Positions 6,630 through 8,599 of a DNA stretch of 8,599 nt are shown in pieces. Location: contig JAIDOO010000057.1 of the NCBI GenBank assembly GCA_029063275.1, positions 1 to 8,599 on the forward strand, read 5' to 3'. Made by a program: the position numbers and the translations under genes. A model generated the notes under the pieces. That model saw nothing but the letters and a program-made list of their open reading frames with translations, was not told the DNA's origin and did no database searches. Position 1 is the stretch's first letter; each line of letters opens with the position of its first letter. This DNA comes from Clostridia bacterium (GTDB lineage Bacteria; Bacillota; Clostridia; Christensenellales; Borkfalkiaceae).

Positions 6630-7784
6630 ATGGAAAAAGTAATAATTATCAGATATTCCGAATTGCATTTAAAGGGCAAAAACAGAGGCTGGTTCGAGCG
6701 CGTTTTTGCCGTAAATATGGAAAAAAGTCTGAAAGGAATCAGACACGAAATTCATCGCCTTAGCGGCAGATATTTGGTTGAAAATTTTTCGGAAGCCGAT
6801 ACCGAAGTTATTTTGGAAAGGCTTAAAAAGGTTTTCGGAATTCACTCGTACAGCGTTGCTTTAAAGGTGAAAGCCGATATGCAAAAAATATTTGAAGCGG
6901 CTAAGCAAGTTTGTTTTAAAGAAGGCAGTTTTAAGGTTGAAACCCACAGGGCAGATAAAAGCTTTAAACTCAATTCCATGCAAATAAGCGCGGAAATCGG
7001 CGGAAGGCTGTTGGATGAAATTCAATCTGTCAAGGTTGACGTGCATAATCCCGATTTTATTATTAATATCGATATTCGGGAAAACGGTACCGCTCTGGTG
7101 TTTAACGAGTTTTTTAAAGGCGCCGGCGGCATGCCGGTCGGTACTTCCGGTAAGGGAATGTTGTTGCTTTCAGGCGGTATTGACAGTCCTGTTGCGGGGC
7201 ATATGATTGCAAAACGTGGAATGAATATCGATTGTATCCATTTTCACAGTTATCCTTATACGAATTTGCAGGCGAGGGAAAAGGTGATCGAGCTTGCTAA
7301 ACAGCTTTCTACTTACACCTGCGGAACAACTTTAAATATAGTTTCGGTTACTGAAATTCAGGAGCAGATTCATAAGAATTGCAACGGCGATTATATGGTT
7401 ACGGTTTTAAGGCGGTTTATGATGCGCATTGCAGAACAGATTGCTATAAAAAGCGGAGCGCAATGTTTGATAACCGGAGAGAGTCTTGCGCAGGTTGCAA
7501 GCCAAACGGTGGAAGGTATGACCTCATCCAACAGTGTTGTTAAAACTCTTCCCGTTTTAAGACCGTTGTGCGGTTTTGATAAGGACGAGATAATCGAGCG
7601 GAGCAGGGATATCGGTACTTATCAAACTTCAATTGAACCGTATGAAGATTGTTGCACAGTGTTTTTGCCTAAGCACCCTGTTACGCGTCCGAAATTAGCA
7701 GACGTTGAGGCTGAAGAGGATAAGCTTGACGTACGGGCTTTGGTTGACAGGGCTTTGTCTACTCTTGAAATTATTAATTTATAA
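6630..7784 (+). CDS. thiI: tRNA 4-thiouridine synthase ThiI (no rhodanese domain)
   Basis: ThiI adenylates U8 of tRNA and replaces its oxygen with sulfur; in some bacteria it also serves thiazole synthesis for thiamine. At 384 aa it has the short architecture. An N-terminal ferredoxin-like region starts IIIRYSELHLKGKNRGWFE, and a THUMP RNA-binding domain covers about 60-165. A PP-loop ATP pyrophosphatase domain follows, with SGGIDSPVAG from 181. ITGESLAQVASQT (281-293) and the C-terminal EDCCTVFLPKHPVTRP are also typical. One of the adjacent Cys341/Cys342 corresponds to the E. coli PP-loop catalytic cysteine (Cys344). The E. coli C-terminal rhodanese domain is absent, so sulfur must come directly from a desulfurase, presumably the preceding gene, only 4 nt away. 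No thiamine genes are in the window, so the tRNA role is favoured. Confidence 0.95.
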   Translation: MEKVIIIRYSELHLKGKNRGWFERVFAVNMEKSLKGIRHEIHRLSGRYLVENFSEADTEVILERLKKVFGIHSYSVALKVKADMQKIFEAAKQVCFKEGSFKVETHRADKSFKLNSMQISAEIGGRLLDEIQSVKVDVHNPDFIINIDIRENGTALVFNEFFKGAGGMPVGTSGKGMLLLSGGIDSPVAGHMIAKRGMNIDCIHFHSYPYTNLQAREKVIELAKQLSTYTCGTTLNIVSVTEIQEQIHKNCNGDYMVTVLRRFMMRIAEQIAIKSGAQCLITGESLAQVASQTVEGMTSSNSVVKTLPVLRPLCGFDKDEIIERSRDIGTYQTSIEPYEDCCTVFLPKHPVTRPKLADVEAEEDKLDVRALVDRALSTLEIINL

Positions 7785-7815
7785 AATAACGGCGCCGAAA
7801 TCGGCGCCGTTATTT
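7784..7815. terminator. Bidirectional intrinsic terminator between thiI and the PBP gene
   Basis: AAATAACGGCGCCG (7784-7797) pairs perfectly with CGGCGCCGTTATTT (7802-7815) around an AAAT loop. The stem is 14 bp with a GC-rich core and A/T-rich flanks. On the plus strand the T-rich arm runs on as TTTCTTTATT after thiI, whose stop codon provides the first base of the stem. On the minus strand the arm ends in a T run (TTATTTTAT) after the PBP stop at 7818. It therefore serves both convergent genes and closes the carA operon. Confidence 0.93.
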
Positions 7816-7817
7816 CT

Positions 7818-8599
7818 TTATTGATTATACCAGTCCTTGTGCGCAATATCCGGAATTTTTATCTGCGGCGAATCGTTGTTTTTGCTTAAACAAACCGGCG
7901 TAAGATTAATTTCTTTTCCTGTATACACATTTTTTCCGTCGTTGTAATAGGGGGTAACCGAATAATTATAGGTGCCTTCTTCCGGTGAGTCGGTAATTAC
8001 TTCTTGCCACTTTCCGTCATAAATGATTTCACTTTTGCCGTTTTTTGTGCGTTTTACTATAAATGAATAGTACTTCGCGTGGCATAACTTAATATTTACT
8101 GTGTTTTCTGTTACCGAAATTTCAGGCATACTTATATACGGTACTGAAAATCTGTCCGATTGGATTTTCGGCTCATTGCCCTTTAAAACTTTTACCGTCT
8201 TGGTATTGAGAATGGGGCAAGCAGGGTCGGCTAAAATAATTTTGTTGTTTTCGGAATATTCTTCCAAATCGATTTTTACCGTAACCGTTCCGCTGTCTGT
8301 ATCAAGCTTTTTGGGCTTATGGTTTTCGTAAAGCTTTTCAATTGCGGTTTTCAGTATTTTACAGCAATCGTTTCCTCCCGTAATTTGCGTGCGTTCATTG
8401 TTTTTGTCGCCCAGCCAGACGGCGAAGCAATTTTCGCCTGTATAGCTGATTGCGTAAGCGTCGGTGTTACCTTCGGTATTTCCGCAGGTACCTGTTTTTG
8501 AGGCTAAATCAAAATCAAAATTTTTCAGTTTTTTAGCTGTTCCGCTTGCTGTTGTTTCAAGTAACATATCGTTAATCAGAGAGCAGGTGCCCTCAGAGT
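7818..8599 (-). CDS. Penicillin-binding protein (transpeptidase), C-terminal part with extra extracellular domain
   Basis: The reading frame stays open to the right edge (first full codon 8597-8595), so the gene is truncated by the window; the ATG at 8567 is internal. The visible part starts SEGTCSLINDMLLETT, the usual segment before the third transpeptidase motif, which is present as K-T-G-T (complement of 8487-8498) in DLASKTGTCG. The following FAVWLGDKNN matches the end of the transpeptidase fold. These features fit a peptidoglycan cross-linking PBP, probably class A (PBP1a-like). The catalytic SxxK serine and any glycosyltransferase domain lie outside the window. After the transpeptidase domain there are about 165 further residues, probably outside the membrane. 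They include a beta-rich stretch (about 8117-7880) ending GTYNYSVTPYYNDGKNVYTG that resembles a fibronectin type III-like module. The stop is TAA at 7820-7818, just before the shared terminator. Confidence 0.87.
   Translation of the reverse strand, partial: SEGTCSLINDMLLETTASGTAKKLKNFDFDLASKTGTCGNTEGNTDAYAISYTGENCFAVWLGDKNNERTQITGGNDCCKILKTAIEKLYENHKPKKLDTDSGTVTVKIDLEEYSENNKIILADPACPILNTKTVKVLKGNEPKIQSDRFSVPYISMPEISVTENTVNIKLCHAKYYSFIVKRTKNGKSEIIYDGKWQEVITDSPEEGTYNYSVTPYYNDGKNVYTGKEINLTPVCLSKNNDSPQIKIPDIAHKDWYNQ

Overview
The window looks like a chromosomal segment of an anaerobic Firmicute, most likely an uncultured member of the Clostridia. This is inferred from moderate-to-low GC, Shine-Dalgarno sites of the AAGGA/AAAGGAAGG type, the clostridial 'KMQ-x-CGNDY' style of DapF sequence, and a NifS-type cysteine desulfurase followed directly by a ThiI that lacks a rhodanese domain, as in Bacillus and relatives. 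No gene here fixes the genus.

Layout. Positions 2-142 hold the last 46 codons of a YgjP/SprT-like (DUF45) metallopeptidase. Positions 143-388 are non-coding apart from a possible leader peptide. They contain a near-consensus sigma-A promoter (176-204), a candidate 36-codon leader ORF (222-332), a hairpin followed by a U-rich tract, and a strong intrinsic terminator (327-358) placed before the first structural gene. The plus-strand operon then runs carA (389-1456), a carB::dapF-like fusion (1449-5498), a cysteine desulfurase (5498-6625) and thiI (6630-7784). Its genes overlap by 8 nt or 1 nt, or are separated by 4 nt. A perfect palindrome (7784-7815) is a shared bidirectional terminator. On the minus strand the 3' part of a penicillin-binding protein gene (7818 to the right edge) converges on it.

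How the parts fit. CarA and CarB make carbamoyl phosphate from glutamine, bicarbonate and ATP for pyrimidine and arginine synthesis. The cysteine desulfurase and ThiI form a sulfur relay that makes 4-thiouridine at position 8 of tRNA. The two halves have no shared pathway beyond uridine chemistry, but the tight spacing indicates co-transcription.

Two things stand out. First, CarB continues in frame, with no stop and almost no linker, into a full-length DapF-fold domain. That domain has lost the first catalytic cysteine (Ala1144) and other substrate-binding residues, so it is probably not a working diaminopimelate epimerase. Second, the leader ahead of carA has the architecture of the UTP-sensing attenuator of E. 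coli pyrBI: a leader ORF whose stop codon lies inside the terminator stem, a hairpin, and 18 T in 27 nt just before the terminator. No promoter is visible between the terminator and carA, so transcription from the visible promoter must read through it.
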